A stretch of DNA of 64,000 nucleotides from Anderseniella sp963700895 (GCA_963700895.1 CAVOZI010000025.1:1-64000); one strand, 5' to 3'. Numbered from the stretch's first letter, positions 43,393-53,229 are shown. Program-made: numbers and translations. The notes: a model not told the origin generated them from the letters alone.

Positions 43393-44007
43393 ATGCCCGT
43401 AGAACTGAACGAGGGACTGCCGCTGGAGGCGCTCAACGACCGCAGTGGCATGTTGCGGCTGATGGAAACGCGCCGGTCGGCCTCGGCCAAGGCGATGACC
43501 GGGCCGGGACCGGATGCGGCCGAACTCGACCGGTTGCTGGCGATTGCCGCGCGAGTGCCGGACCACGGCAAGCTGACGCCGTGGCGTTTCATCGTGTTCG
43601 AGGCCGGGGCGCGCGAACGGGCAGGCGAGGTGGTCGTGGCGCGCTATCGAGAGCTGCACCCCGGCCATGGTGAGGAGACGCTGGCGCAGCAGCGGCAGAT
43701 GTTCACCCGCGCGCCGTGCGTGGTGGCGGTGGTGAGCAGCGTGATTGCGGACCATCCGAAGATACCGGAATGGGAACAGGTAATGTCGGCGGGCGCGGTG
43801 TGCCAGAACCTGGTGCTGGCGGCGACGGCTATGGGCTATGGCGCACAGTGGATCACCGGCTGGTTTGCCTATGATCCGAAGGTGCTGCAGGCATTCGGCC
43901 TGGGCAATGGCGAACGCATCGCCGGCTACATATATATCGGCACACCGGCCGAGGCGCAGGCAGACCGTCCGCGCCCGGTACCGGCAAGCATCACCACCCG
44001 GTTCTGA
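43393..44007 (+). CDS. Nitroreductase family protein
   Basis: 204 residues of FMN-dependent NfsB/RutE-like type. 'METRRSASAK' (FMN phosphate), 'RVPDHGKLTPWRFIVF', 'SAGAVCQNLVLAATAMGYGAQWITGW' and 'GYIYIGTP' are present. I chose ATG 43393 because GGAG lies 7 bases upstream; an ATG at 43324 would add 23 residues. Confidence 0.9.
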   Translation: MPVELNEGLPLEALNDRSGMLRLMETRRSASAKAMTGPGPDAAELDRLLAIAARVPDHGKLTPWRFIVFEAGARERAGEVVVARYRELHPGHGEETLAQQRQMFTRAPCVVAVVSSVIADHPKIPEWEQVMSAGAVCQNLVLAATAMGYGAQWITGWFAYDPKVLQAFGLGNGERIAGYIYIGTPAEAQADRPRPVPASITTRF

Positions 44008-44025
44008 CGGAGACCTTTACGGCGA

Positions 44026-44739
44026 ATGGCACAAATCAGCGGCATCCTGTTCGACAAGGACGGCGTCTTTGTCGATTTCGAGAAAACGTGGACGCCGGTG
44101 CTCAAGGCCATCGCCGCCGATCTTTCGGCCGGAGATGCGGGCCATGCGCACCGGCTGCTGCACGTGGCAGGTTTCGACGCCTCGGCGGACAGGTTTCTGC
44201 CCGGGTCGATCTGGGCGGCCGGTCACGCCGATGACCTGGTCGAGGCATGGCTGCCAATGCTCGCCGGCGCCAGCCGGGGGCAACTGTTTGACGTGGTCGA
44301 AGGTCATTGCGTAAGGGCTGCGCCGCATCCGGTGCTGGGCCACGAAGAACAACGGCGCATATTCGAAACGCTCAAGGCCATGGGGCTGAAGCTTGGCGTC
44401 GCCACCAACGACATGGCGGCGTCGGCGCGCGCGACAGTGGAGCATTTCGGGCTGGCTGACGTGTTCGACATCGTTCTGGGCTATGACAGCGTGGCCAACC
44501 CGAAGCCGGCGGGCGATCCGGTGCTGGCGTTTGCCGGTCATGGCGGCATCGCACCGGGCGCGGTGATGATGGTGGGTGACAATACCCACGACATGCATTG
44601 CGGCCGGGCGGGCGGGGCGGCCTTGTGCGTCGGCGTACTGTCGGGCAACTCCACCCACGCAGAACTCAGCGCGCTGGCGGACCACGTGATCGATGACATT
44701 TCGCACCTGCCGGGACTGCTGGACGGCTTGCAAGGTTGA
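44026..44739 (+). CDS. HAD family hydrolase (phosphoglycolate phosphatase-like)
   Basis: 237 residues. HAD motif I 'FDKDGVFVDFEKTW', motif II 'GVATNDM', motif III Lys in 'SVANPKPAGDP' and motif IV 'MVGDNTHDM'. The helical cap is of the C1 type. Hydrolyses a phosphate ester of unknown identity. Starts 18 bases after the nitroreductase stop, probably co-transcribed. Confidence 0.9.
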   Translation: MAQISGILFDKDGVFVDFEKTWTPVLKAIAADLSAGDAGHAHRLLHVAGFDASADRFLPGSIWAAGHADDLVEAWLPMLAGASRGQLFDVVEGHCVRAAPHPVLGHEEQRRIFETLKAMGLKLGVATNDMAASARATVEHFGLADVFDIVLGYDSVANPKPAGDPVLAFAGHGGIAPGAVMMVGDNTHDMHCGRAGGAALCVGVLSGNSTHAELSALADHVIDDISHLPGLLDGLQG

Positions 44740-44817
44740 CACCCGGCGTGGCTCCGGCCCATCAAGTACGTCAAACCCGGCGCAGATGCTGCCGGTGAGC
44801 GAGGAGCCAGTTCTTTC

Positions 44818-45417
44818 ATGTTCTATGACGCGCGCAAGAATGACCATGGCCACGAGTACGACCCATTCAAGGCGGTTGTGGCGCCGCGGCCCATCGGCTG
44901 GATTTCGTCGCTCGGCGCAGACGGGGTGGCCAACCTGGCGCCGTACAGCTTCTTCAATGCCATGGCTGACAATCCGCATTACGTCGTGTTCGGCTCGGCG
45001 GGCCGCAAGGACAGCATTCGCAACATCGAGGAAACGGGCGAGTTCACCTGCAACATGGCCATCTGGGACCTGCGGGAGCAGATGAATGCCTCGTCCGCGT
45101 CGCTTGCGCCGGGGGTGGACGAGTTCGAGGCGGCGGGCCTCGAGAAGGCGCCTGGACAGATGGTCAAGTGCCCACGGGTGGCGGCAAGCCCGGTGGCGCT
45201 GGAATGCAGGTACGTGAAGACCGTCGATCTGCCGGGCCACGACAATGCGGCGGGCGGCTATGCCATCGTGGTGGGGCAGGTCATCGGTGTCTACATTGAC
45301 GATGCCTTCATCGAGGAGGGCCGCGTGAACACGGCCGGCATGCAGCCGCTGGCGCGCATGGGTTATTCGGAATACGCCGTGGTAACGGAAGCTTTCCGCA
45401 TGCGCAGGCCGGGCTAG
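44818..45417 (+). CDS. Flavin reductase family protein
   Basis: 199 residues with the FMN-binding split-barrel ('AVVAPRPIGWISSLGADGVANLAPYSFFN', 'KDSIRNIEETGEF'). Members reduce flavin or bind FMN in monooxygenase systems; the partner is not apparent. The terminal 'LARMGYSEYAVV' is a family hallmark. Confidence 0.9.
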   Translation: MFYDARKNDHGHEYDPFKAVVAPRPIGWISSLGADGVANLAPYSFFNAMADNPHYVVFGSAGRKDSIRNIEETGEFTCNMAIWDLREQMNASSASLAPGVDEFEAAGLEKAPGQMVKCPRVAASPVALECRYVKTVDLPGHDNAAGGYAIVVGQVIGVYIDDAFIEEGRVNTAGMQPLARMGYSEYAVVTEAFRMRRPG

Positions 45418-45441
45418 AGGCAGCCGGACAATGACGAAACG

Positions 45442-46929
45442 ATGAACACCAGTACCGGCAGCTTCCATCTTGCCCAGTCCACCTCCGGCGGTACGGAGAC
45501 GGGCGGTGGCGAGGCTGTCGGTCCCGTCCCGGCACCCGCGCCCGAGGGGGTGACGGTTGAAGGCATCAGCGACATTGCGGGCCGGGCAGTAGATTTCTTC
45601 GCCAATTGGCTCAACCAGATCGGCATCACGTCAACCGCGACGGGCCTGCAATGGGCATCCATTCAACTGGCCGTCATCATTGCTGCGTTCGTGGTGGCGC
45701 TGGTGCTGGACCGCACCTTCACGCCCAGGCATGAGGCGCGGGCGCGCGAGATCAAGGGCAAGCCGCAGTTGCTGCGGATCATCGTCATCTTCCTGCGCCG
45801 GTCGCGATGGATATTCTTCGCACTGGCCTTGTGGATCGCGCTCAGCATCATGCGCGAGTTCACCTGGATATCGCGCAGCTACCTGGTTGGCATTGCCGCA
45901 AACCTGGCGACGGCCTGGGTGCTGATCTCGATTCTCACGCGCATCGTCCGCAATCGCTTCATTGCCAATATAGCAGCGGTGTTCGCGTGGTCGGTGGCAG
46001 CACTCAGTATTCTTGACCTGCTGCCCGAGACGATTTCGGTCCTGGACAGCATCGGCTTCCAGATCGAGGGCGGTGTGCGCATCACGCCGCTGCTGGTGAT
46101 CAAGGGTGTCCTCACGGTCAGCGTGCTGGTTTGGCTGGCGCTGGTGTTGGGGCGGTATGCGGACAACAAGTTCCGCGCCAGCGAGGACCTGAACCCGTCG
46201 CTGCAGGTGTTGCTGGGCAAACTGGTCAAGGCGATCTTGCTGATCACCGCCATTCTGGCGGCGCTGTCGATGGTGGGCATCGACCTGACTGCGCTGGCGG
46301 TGTTCTCCGGCGCCGTTGGCCTAGGTCTCGGCTTCGGCCTGCAGAAAGTGGTGTCGAACCTGATCTCGGGGTTCATCCTGCTGGCCGACAAGTCGATCAA
46401 GCCGGGCGACGTGATCAGCGTCGGTGACACCTATGGCAAGATCAACGAGCTGGCGGCACGTTATGCGTCCGTCATCTCGCGCGACGGGCGCGAATATCTC
46501 ATCCCCAATGAGGACCTGATCACCAGCCAGGTGATCAACTGGTCGTATTCGTCGGACCTGGTGCGGCTCGACCTCGACTTCGGGGTGAGTTACGACGCCA
46601 ACCCGCACGAGGTCCGCGACCTGGCGAAGAAGGTGGCGGCCAGCCACAAGCGGGTGCAGGCGGTGCCCAACCCGGTGTGTCACATCACGGGGTTTGCCGA
46701 CAGCTCGATCAATTACAAGCTGAGGTTCTGGATACGCGATCCGGGGCAGGGCACGGTCAATGTGCGCGGCGACCTGTTCCTGGCGCTATGGGACGCGCTC
46801 AAGGAAGCCGGCATGGAGATCCCCTATCCACACCGGGACGTGGCATTCCGGGGGCCGGTTCAGGTGGAGATCGTGGAACCTGCAAAGCCCGCCCGCAAGC
46901 CGGCTGCGCGAAAGCGCAAATCCACCTGA
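45442..46929 (+). CDS. MscS family mechanosensitive channel
   Basis: 495 residues. A Gly/Pro-rich N-terminus, about five or six membrane helices, then the MscS pore helix ('AVFSGAVGLGLGFGLQKVVSNLISGFILL') and beta domain ('SIKPGDVISVGDTYGKINELAARYASVISRDGREYLIPNEDLITSQV'). A Lys/Arg/Pro-rich tail ends the protein. Releases solutes on hypo-osmotic shock. Ends 11 bases before the convergent RpiR-type gene. Confidence 0.94.
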   Translation: MNTSTGSFHLAQSTSGGTETGGGEAVGPVPAPAPEGVTVEGISDIAGRAVDFFANWLNQIGITSTATGLQWASIQLAVIIAAFVVALVLDRTFTPRHEARAREIKGKPQLLRIIVIFLRRSRWIFFALALWIALSIMREFTWISRSYLVGIAANLATAWVLISILTRIVRNRFIANIAAVFAWSVAALSILDLLPETISVLDSIGFQIEGGVRITPLLVIKGVLTVSVLVWLALVLGRYADNKFRASEDLNPSLQVLLGKLVKAILLITAILAALSMVGIDLTALAVFSGAVGLGLGFGLQKVVSNLISGFILLADKSIKPGDVISVGDTYGKINELAARYASVISRDGREYLIPNEDLITSQVINWSYSSDLVRLDLDFGVSYDANPHEVRDLAKKVAASHKRVQAVPNPVCHITGFADSSINYKLRFWIRDPGQGTVNVRGDLFLALWDALKEAGMEIPYPHRDVAFRGPVQVEIVEPAKPARKPAARKRKST

Positions 46930-46940
46930 AATTCGCCTGC

Positions 46941-47810
46941 CTACTTGAACTTGCGGAAAAGCCCGGTGGAGTCGAACATTACCTCGAGGCCTTCCATGCG
47001 CTCGCGGGTGGTATCCCAGGTGCGGGTGACGACGGCGCTGACCATGGTTTCCACCAGCAGCACCATTGCGGCAGTCGAGTCCCACGCCGACGGCACCGAG
47101 ATGTGCACCGGGAAGCAGTGGTCGGCGATGCGTGCCGCGGGTGATCGCCACTGGTCGGTGAACAGAATTATGCGCGCGCCCCGTTCAGCGGCCATCTCGG
47201 TCAGCTTCAAGGTCGAGACCTCGTAGCGGCGGATGTCGAACACGGTCAGCACATCGCCCTCGTTGATGTTCAACAGGTAGTGCGGCCAGGTGTTGGCGCT
47301 GGCCTCAATGCGGGTGACATCGGGCCGGATCACCTGCATGTGCAGGAACAGGTGGTCGGCCAGCATGCGGGTGATGCGGCCGCCCGCGATGTACAGGTGG
47401 CGGTCGTGCGATGCCATCAGCGCGCAGGCCTCGTCGAACGAGGTGTGGTCGATGTGGCTCAGCGTCTGTCGGATGTTGCCGATGACCGCTTCGGTAAAGC
47501 GGTTGAGAATGTGCCCCTCTGGTGCGGCGCCTGCCCACGAGTTCTGCTTGGCGATGGGGCTTGAGATGCGGGCCTCAAGCTCGTGGCGAAGCGCGGCCTG
47601 GTAGTCGGCAAAGCCCTTGAAGCCCAGCTTCTGCACCAGCCGCATCACCGTCGGGGCCGACACGTTGGCCTTGGCGGCCAGTTCGGTGATCGTGCCGAGC
47701 CCTGACAGGGGATAATTGTCCAGCAGCACCGCGGCGAGCTGGTGTTCCGCCCGGGTCAGGCTGGCGGTGTTGTCGCTCAGCAGGTCAGCCACGGTGGCCT
47801 GTGTGATCAT
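46941..47810 (-). CDS. MurR/RpiR family transcriptional regulator
   Basis: 289 residues: N-terminal HTH_6 ('TITELAAKANVSAPTVMRLVQKLGFKGFADYQAAL') and a C-terminal SIS sugar-phosphate-isomerase-like domain ('LYIAGGRITRMLADHLFLHM', 'GDVLTVFDIRRY', 'ILFTDQWRSPAARIADHCFPV'). The start at 47810 ('MITQATVADLL') is supported; the frame upstream is Cys-rich non-homologous sequence. Transcribed divergently from the amidohydrolase-TRAP-ligase genes, with a palindrome between them, so probably their regulator. Confidence 0.9.
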   Translation of the reverse strand: MITQATVADLLSDNTASLTRAEHQLAAVLLDNYPLSGLGTITELAAKANVSAPTVMRLVQKLGFKGFADYQAALRHELEARISSPIAKQNSWAGAAPEGHILNRFTEAVIGNIRQTLSHIDHTSFDEACALMASHDRHLYIAGGRITRMLADHLFLHMQVIRPDVTRIEASANTWPHYLLNINEGDVLTVFDIRRYEVSTLKLTEMAAERGARIILFTDQWRSPAARIADHCFPVHISVPSAWDSTAAMVLLVETMVSAVVTRTWDTTRERMEGLEVMFDSTGLFRKFK

Positions 47811-47901
47811 GGTCGCGCGCTCCAGATGCCGGAATTGCGTTCCACAGGGGCAACGCAGACAGCATTCCAGACCGGAAACATATTGACAAGTCACCAACGT
47901 C

Positions 47902-47917
47902 TGTAAAAAATTTTACA
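47902..47917. promoter_or_regulatory. Palindromic operator, probable RpiR-type binding site
   Basis: TGTAAAA-AA-TTTTACA, perfect 7-base arms with a 2-base centre, located between the divergent RpiR regulator and the catabolic operon. AT-rich TGTA...TACA palindromes are typical of RpiR-family operators. Confidence 0.6.
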
Positions 47918-47939
47918 TAACAACAAGGGGCGTCCAATC

Positions 47940-48749
47940 TTGCCTAAGCCGCAGCCAAACCATGATCCGGCCGGGTTCACCGCGCCTGCGCCGCTGGTGC
48001 GCAACCGGCAGGGCCGGTCGAGCGTGGTGCTGGTATGCGAGCACGCCAGCAACTTCGTGCCGCCTCAGCTGGCGCGCCTTGGCCTGGACGCCGCAACTCT
48101 CAATGCGCACATCGCCTGGGATCCGGGGGCGCTGCCGGTGGCGGAAGCTATGTCGGCCGGTCTCGATGCGGTGCTGGTCTCGGCGCAGGTGTCGCGACTT
48201 GTCTATGACTGCAACCGTCCGCCCACGGCGGCAGACGCCATGCCGGCGCGCAGCGAGATCTTTGACGTGCCCGGCAACGCAGGCCTGAGCCAGGCGGAGC
48301 GGGACGAGCGCGCGGCGCTGGTCTATGAGCCTTTCCGGCAGGCGCTGGCCGCGGTTGTCGAGGAGCGCAAGACGGGGCCGGCGGCGCTGGTGACGGTGCA
48401 TTCGTTCACGCCGGTCTATCGCGGGGTGGCGCGCGAGGTCGAGCTTGGCATCCTGTGCGACAGCGACGAGCGGCTGGCCGAGGCAATGCTGCGGCTGGCG
48501 CCCGATCATACCACGCTCGCGGTTCGCAAGAACGAACCCTACGGCCCGGCTGACGGGGTCACCCACACCCTCAACGAGCACGGGCTGGCCAACGGCATCC
48601 CCAATGTCATGCTAGAAATCCGCAATGACCTGATCGCCACACCCAAGCAGCAGGCGGCCATGGCGGCAATGCTGTGCGGGCTGGTGGGCGAGGCGATGCA
48701 GGCGGCGGGCATTGGCGCGCTGAGGCAGCGGGAAGAGGGGGCTGCCTGA
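47940..48749 (+). CDS. N-formylglutamate amidohydrolase family protein
   Basis: 269 residues from a TTG with AAGGGG 9 bases before it. 'VLVCEHASNFVPP' holds the metal-binding E-H, 'DCNRPP' and 'VTVHSFTPVYRG' carry further His/Asp residues, and 'VMLEIRNDLI' the late Glu. Family enzymes hydrolyse N-formylglutamate or related N-acylated glutamate compounds. In this operon a likely role is cleavage of a glutamyl amide intermediate (inference). Confidence 0.86.
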   Translation: MPKPQPNHDPAGFTAPAPLVRNRQGRSSVVLVCEHASNFVPPQLARLGLDAATLNAHIAWDPGALPVAEAMSAGLDAVLVSAQVSRLVYDCNRPPTAADAMPARSEIFDVPGNAGLSQAERDERAALVYEPFRQALAAVVEERKTGPAALVTVHSFTPVYRGVAREVELGILCDSDERLAEAMLRLAPDHTTLAVRKNEPYGPADGVTHTLNEHGLANGIPNVMLEIRNDLIATPKQQAAMAAMLCGLVGEAMQAAGIGALRQREEGAA

Positions 48750-49342
48750 TGACCGGGTTCATGCGCGCCTATGTCCGCAGGGTGGACGCCTTCAACTACC
48801 GTATGGGCCGGGTGGCCATGTACGGCATCTTCTTGCTGATCGCCATCCTGCTGTGGTCGACGCTGTCGAAAATCCTGTCGGACGATCCGTTCCACTGGCT
48901 GATCGCGCCGTCCAACTGGACACTGGAAATGGCCCAGTTCGCCATGGTGGCCTACTACATCATTGGTGGCCCTTACTCGATCCAGATGGGGTCCAACGTG
49001 CGCATGGACCTGTTCTATGGCGACTGGAGCGTGAAGAAGAAGGCGTGGTTCGATGCCTTCTCCATCCTGTGCCTTCTCACTTTCCTGGGCGTGCTGCTGT
49101 ATGGCGGACTGACGTCGCTGGCCTATTCGCTGGGCTACTGGGGCGACCACCCGCTGCAGTTCTTCATCGGGCTGATCACCGGCTCCGAGGAGATCGGGCG
49201 GCTGGAAGTCAGCCGGCGGGCATGGCGGCCCTATATGTGGCCGATCAAGGCGATCATGGTGTTCGGCATCCTGATGATGCTCATGCAGGCGGTGTCTGAG
49301 TTCTTCAAGGACATCTTCCGCATTCGCGGGGAAGAGATCTGA
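48749..49342 (+). CDS. TRAP transporter small permease (DctQ-like)
   Basis: 197 residues with four membrane helices. 'IAPSNWTLEMAQFAMVAYYIIGGPYSIQMGSNVRMDLFYGDWS' is the DctQ core. The ATG overlaps the amidohydrolase stop by one base (TGATG), and its own stop overlaps the next start the same way, so the operon is translationally coupled. Confidence 0.92.
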   Translation: MTGFMRAYVRRVDAFNYRMGRVAMYGIFLLIAILLWSTLSKILSDDPFHWLIAPSNWTLEMAQFAMVAYYIIGGPYSIQMGSNVRMDLFYGDWSVKKKAWFDAFSILCLLTFLGVLLYGGLTSLAYSLGYWGDHPLQFFIGLITGSEEIGRLEVSRRAWRPYMWPIKAIMVFGILMMLMQAVSEFFKDIFRIRGEEI

Positions 49343-50664
49343 TGTCCTACGAGATGATCGCACTGCTGATGTTCTCCAGCATGATGGTTCTGCTGATGAC
49401 GGGCCAGCGCGTGTTCGGCGCCATCGGCTTCGTCGCCGTGGTGGCGTCGCTGGCGCTATGGGGCACGGGTGGGTCGGACATCGGCTTTGCCGCCGCCATG
49501 AAGCTGATGAACTGGTATCCGCTGCTGACGCTGCCGATGTTCATATTCATGGGTTACGTGCTGTCCGAATCCAAGATCGCCGACGACCTGTACAAGATGT
49601 TCCATGTCTGGATGGGGCCGGTGAGCGGCGGGCTTGCCATCGGTACGATCGGGTTGATGGTGCTGATCTCGGCAATGAACGGCTTGTCGGTCGCAGGCAT
49701 GGCCATCGGCGCGACCATCGCGCTGCCGGAACTGCTGCGGCGCGGTTATGACAAGCGCATGGTGACCGGCGTGATCCAGGCGGGCTCGTCGCTTGGCATC
49801 CTGGTGCCGCCGTCGGTGGTGCTGGTGCTGTACGCCATGATCGCGCGCCAGCCGGTGGGCCAGTTGTGGCTTGCGGGCGTGGTGCCTGGGCTGATGATGG
49901 CGGCGATGTTCGTCATCTACATCGTCGTCCGCTGCCGGCTGAACCCGTCGCTGGGGCCGGCGCTGCCGCCGGAAGAACGCAACATTTCGATGGCTGAGAA
50001 GCTGCGGCTGCTGAGCGCCGGGTTGCTGCCTATCGGCATCTTCCTCGCCATGATGGTGCCGTTCATCAACGGCTGGACCAGCCTGGTGGAGAGTTCGGCC
50101 ATCGGCGCCATGACGGCGTTCATGGCGGCGGTGCTGAAGCGCCGGATGACGCGCGAGGTATTCGAGAATTCGGTGCGCATGACGCTTGGCATTTCGTGCA
50201 TGTTCATGTGGATCATCCTAGCGGCGCTGGCTTTCGGCGCGGTGTTCGACGGGCTGGGCGCGGTGAAGGCCATCGAAAGCCTGTTCACCGAGAAGATGCA
50301 GCTTGAGCCGTGGATGATCCTCGTTCTGATGCAGCTGTCGTTCATCGTCATGGGCACGTTCCTCGACGATACGGCGATGCTGGTGATCGTGGCGCCGCTG
50401 TATGTGCCCTTGGTGGCAGTGCTGGGCTATGACCTGATCTGGTATGGTGTGCTCTATACCATCACCACCCAGATCGCCTACATGACGCCGCCGTTCGGCT
50501 ACAACCTGTTCCTGATGCGGGCCATGGCGCCGCCGGAGATTTCGCTGGGCGACATCTACCGTTCGATCGTCCCGTTTGTCGGGGTGATGGCGCTGGCGCT
50601 GGTGCTGGTTATGCTGTTTCCGCAGATTGCCCTGTGGCTGCCGGAGTACGTCTACGGCAAGTAG
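49342..50664 (+). CDS. TRAP transporter large permease (DctM-like)
   Basis: 440 residues, about 12 membrane helices. 'PMFIFMGYVLSESKIADDLY', 'NGLSVAGMAIGATIALPELLRRGYDKRMVTGVIQAGSSLGILVPPSVVLVLYAMI' and 'GTFLDDTAMLVIVAPLYVP' are DctM signatures. Forms the Na+-driven channel with the small permease. Confidence 0.94.
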   Translation: MSYEMIALLMFSSMMVLLMTGQRVFGAIGFVAVVASLALWGTGGSDIGFAAAMKLMNWYPLLTLPMFIFMGYVLSESKIADDLYKMFHVWMGPVSGGLAIGTIGLMVLISAMNGLSVAGMAIGATIALPELLRRGYDKRMVTGVIQAGSSLGILVPPSVVLVLYAMIARQPVGQLWLAGVVPGLMMAAMFVIYIVVRCRLNPSLGPALPPEERNISMAEKLRLLSAGLLPIGIFLAMMVPFINGWTSLVESSAIGAMTAFMAAVLKRRMTREVFENSVRMTLGISCMFMWIILAALAFGAVFDGLGAVKAIESLFTEKMQLEPWMILVLMQLSFIVMGTFLDDTAMLVIVAPLYVPLVAVLGYDLIWYGVLYTITTQIAYMTPPFGYNLFLMRAMAPPEISLGDIYRSIVPFVGVMALALVLVMLFPQIALWLPEYVYGK

Positions 50665-50733
50665 GGCGGTGCCGGGGGGTGGAGTGTGAGTTGAAGTGTG
50701 AGTATGAGCCAACCAAACCTGAGGAGTAAGCCA

Positions 50734-51768
50734 ATGACCACGAGACGCAAGTTTATCCAGACTGCCGGTGTTGCAGGTGCTGCATCGCTGGCCGCCCCGG
50801 CTGTCCATGCGCAGTCGAAGATCAAGTGGCGCCTGCAGACCTATGCCGGCCCGGCGCTGGCCGAGCACGTCATCAAGCCGGCCATCGACAGCTTCAACAA
50901 GATCGCCCGCGACGAGATGGAGATCGAGCTGTTCTTCGCCGACCAGCTGGTGCCAACGGGCGAACTCTTCCGCGCCATGCAGAAGGGCACCATCGATGCT
51001 GTCCAGTCGGACGACGACTCCATGGCATCGCCGACGGAAGTGACGGTGTTCGGTGGCTACTTCCCGTTCGCCCTGCGCTATTCGCTGGACGTACCTGTGC
51101 TGTTCAACCAGTACGGCCTGAAGCAGATCTGGGAAGAGGAATACGCCAAGGTCGGCGTCAAGCACATTTCTGCCGGTTCCTGGGACCCGTGCCACTTCGC
51201 CACCAAGGAGCCGATCAACTCGCTCGCCGACATCAAGGGCAAGCGCATCTTCACCTTCCCGACCGCTGGCCGGTTCATGGAGCGCTTCGGCATGGTGCCG
51301 GTGACGCTGCCGTGGGAAGACGTGGAAGTTGCCGTGCAGACCGGCGAGCTTGACGGCATCGCCTGGTCGGGCATCACCGAGGACTACACGGTGGGCTGGG
51401 CAAACGTGACCGACTACTTCCTCACCAACAACATCTCCGGTGCGTGGATCGGCCACTTCTTTGCCAACATGGACCGCTGGAACGAGCTGCCTGATCACCT
51501 GAAGGAGCTGGTCAACATGTGCTTCGACAGCTCGCACTACTATCGCCAGTGGTGGTATTGGGGTGGCGAGGCCAACCTGCGCGTCAATGGCGACAAGATG
51601 AAGCTCACCACCATCCCGGATGCCGAGTGGGCCACCGTCGAGGCCGAGGCGCAGAAGTTCTGGGACGAGATCGCGGCCGAATCCGAGACCAAGGCCAAGG
51701 TCGTCGCCAAGATCAAGGAATACAACAACGTGATGGCAAAGGCTGGCCGTCCGTACCGCTACAGCTGA
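50734..51768 (+). CDS. TRAP transporter substrate-binding protein (DctP-like)
   Basis: 344 residues with a twin-arginine signal ('MTTRRKFIQTAGVAGAASLAAPAVHAQ'), so probably exported folded. 'KRIFTFPTAGRFMERFGMVPVTLPWEDVEVAVQTGELDGI' is the DctP ligand-binding region with its usual Arg. The start at 50734 has GAGGAG upstream; an ATG at 50704 is poorer. Substrate unknown, probably the compound metabolised by the following enzymes. Confidence 0.92.
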   Translation: MTTRRKFIQTAGVAGAASLAAPAVHAQSKIKWRLQTYAGPALAEHVIKPAIDSFNKIARDEMEIELFFADQLVPTGELFRAMQKGTIDAVQSDDDSMASPTEVTVFGGYFPFALRYSLDVPVLFNQYGLKQIWEEEYAKVGVKHISAGSWDPCHFATKEPINSLADIKGKRIFTFPTAGRFMERFGMVPVTLPWEDVEVAVQTGELDGIAWSGITEDYTVGWANVTDYFLTNNISGAWIGHFFANMDRWNELPDHLKELVNMCFDSSHYYRQWWYWGGEANLRVNGDKMKLTTIPDAEWATVEAEAQKFWDEIAAESETKAKVVAKIKEYNNVMAKAGRPYRYS

Positions 51769-51850
51769 TCCTCGACACGATTTGCGTTCCGACCATGCCC
51801 CCGCGGCATGGCCGGGACGCCCCAAAACCCGCACACCGGAGATGCTTGCA

Positions 51851-53221
51851 ATGCCAGGAATGCTGACCCTTGCCGAACTGAAGAAGGCCGTTCAGTCGGG
51901 TGAAATCGATACCGTGATCATGGCCCAGACCGACATGCAGGGACGGCTGATGGGCAAGCGGTTCCACGCCCAGCACTTCCTGGATTCAGGTGTCGATGAA
52001 ACCCATTCCTGCAACTACCTGCTGACCGTCGACATGGAGATGGAGCCGGTGCCCGGGTTCAAGTCGGCAAGCTGGGAGAAGGGCTATGGCGACTACACCA
52101 TGAAGCCTGACCTGAAGACGTTGCGGCGCATTCCCTGGCTTGAAGGCACGGCGCTGGTGCTGTGCGATGTGCTCGACCACCATGCCCATGCGGAAGTGCC
52201 GGTAAGCCCCCGTGCCATTCTGAAGAAGCAGCTCCAACGGCTTGATGCGATGGGCCTTTCGGCGATGATGGCGACCGAGCTGGAGTTCTACCTGTTCGAG
52301 GAAAGCTTCGAGGAGGCCCACGCCAGGGGGTATCGCGACCTTAACCTCATCAGCCCTTACAACGAGGATTACCACATCTTCCAGACCACCAAGGAAGAAG
52401 ACGTGATGCGCACGGTGCGCAACGGGCTGTATGGCGCGGGCATCGCGGTTGAATGTTCAAAGGGCGAGGCCTGGGCTGGCCAGGAAGAAATCAACGTCCG
52501 CTATGCCGATGCGCTGACGGCGGCCGACAATCACGTGATTACCAAGAACGGCGTCAAGGAAATGGCCTGGGCGCAGGGCCGCGCTGCAACGTTCATGGCG
52601 AAGTGGAACTACACCGCCGCGGGATCTTCCTCGCACATCCACCAGTCGCTTTGGTCGAAGGACGGCAAGACGCCGATGTTCCTCGACAAGAAGGGCGAGT
52701 ACGGCATGTCGAAGATGATGCGCCAGTACCTGGCAGGCCTGCTTGCGCACGCGTCGGACTTTACCTGTTTCCTTGCCCCCAACATCAACTCCTACAAGCG
52801 CTTCCAGGCTGGCACCTTTGCACCGACCAAGGCGATCTGGTCCATGGACAACCGCACCGCGGGATACCGGATCTGCGGCACAGATACCAAGGGCATCCGC
52901 ATCGAGTGCCGGGTTGGCGGGGCGGACCTGAACCCGTACCTGGCCTTCGCCAGCCAGATTGCCGCCGGCATCGCCGGCATCGAGCAGGAGCTGGAGCTGG
53001 AGCCCGAGTTCAGGGGCGACGCCTATGTGGCGAGGAAGGCCCGGGAAATTCCGCGCACGCTGCGTGATGCGGCGGCTGCATTGAAGAAGTCAAAGATGTT
53101 GCGCTCCGCCTTTGGCGACGAGGTGGTGGATCACTATGTCCACGCGGCAGAGTGGGAGCAATTCGAGTATGACCGCCGGGTGACCGACTGGGAAATCGCC
53201 CGCGGCTTTGAGAGGTCCTGA
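51851..53221 (+). CDS. Glutamine synthetase family gamma-glutamyl ligase
   Basis: 456 residues of glnA-like fold. Metal and ATP residues are seen in 'MATELEFYLFEE', 'GQEEINVRYADAL', 'GSSSHIHQSLW', 'NSYKRFQAGTFAPTKAIWSMDNRTAGYRI' and 'RIECRVGGADLNPYLAFASQIAAG'. The adenylylation and ammonium-pocket regions of true GlnA are not evident. The type resembles ligases that join glutamate to amines (PuuA, IpuC). Start chosen at 51851, with GGAG 9 bases upstream; other ATGs lie at 51842 and 51860. Next to aldehyde and alcohol dehydrogenases. Confidence 0.88.
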   Translation: MPGMLTLAELKKAVQSGEIDTVIMAQTDMQGRLMGKRFHAQHFLDSGVDETHSCNYLLTVDMEMEPVPGFKSASWEKGYGDYTMKPDLKTLRRIPWLEGTALVLCDVLDHHAHAEVPVSPRAILKKQLQRLDAMGLSAMMATELEFYLFEESFEEAHARGYRDLNLISPYNEDYHIFQTTKEEDVMRTVRNGLYGAGIAVECSKGEAWAGQEEINVRYADALTAADNHVITKNGVKEMAWAQGRAATFMAKWNYTAAGSSSHIHQSLWSKDGKTPMFLDKKGEYGMSKMMRQYLAGLLAHASDFTCFLAPNINSYKRFQAGTFAPTKAIWSMDNRTAGYRICGTDTKGIRIECRVGGADLNPYLAFASQIAAGIAGIEQELELEPEFRGDAYVARKAREIPRTLRDAAAALKKSKMLRSAFGDEVVDHYVHAAEWEQFEYDRRVTDWEIARGFERS

Positions 53222-53229
53222 GTTCAAAC

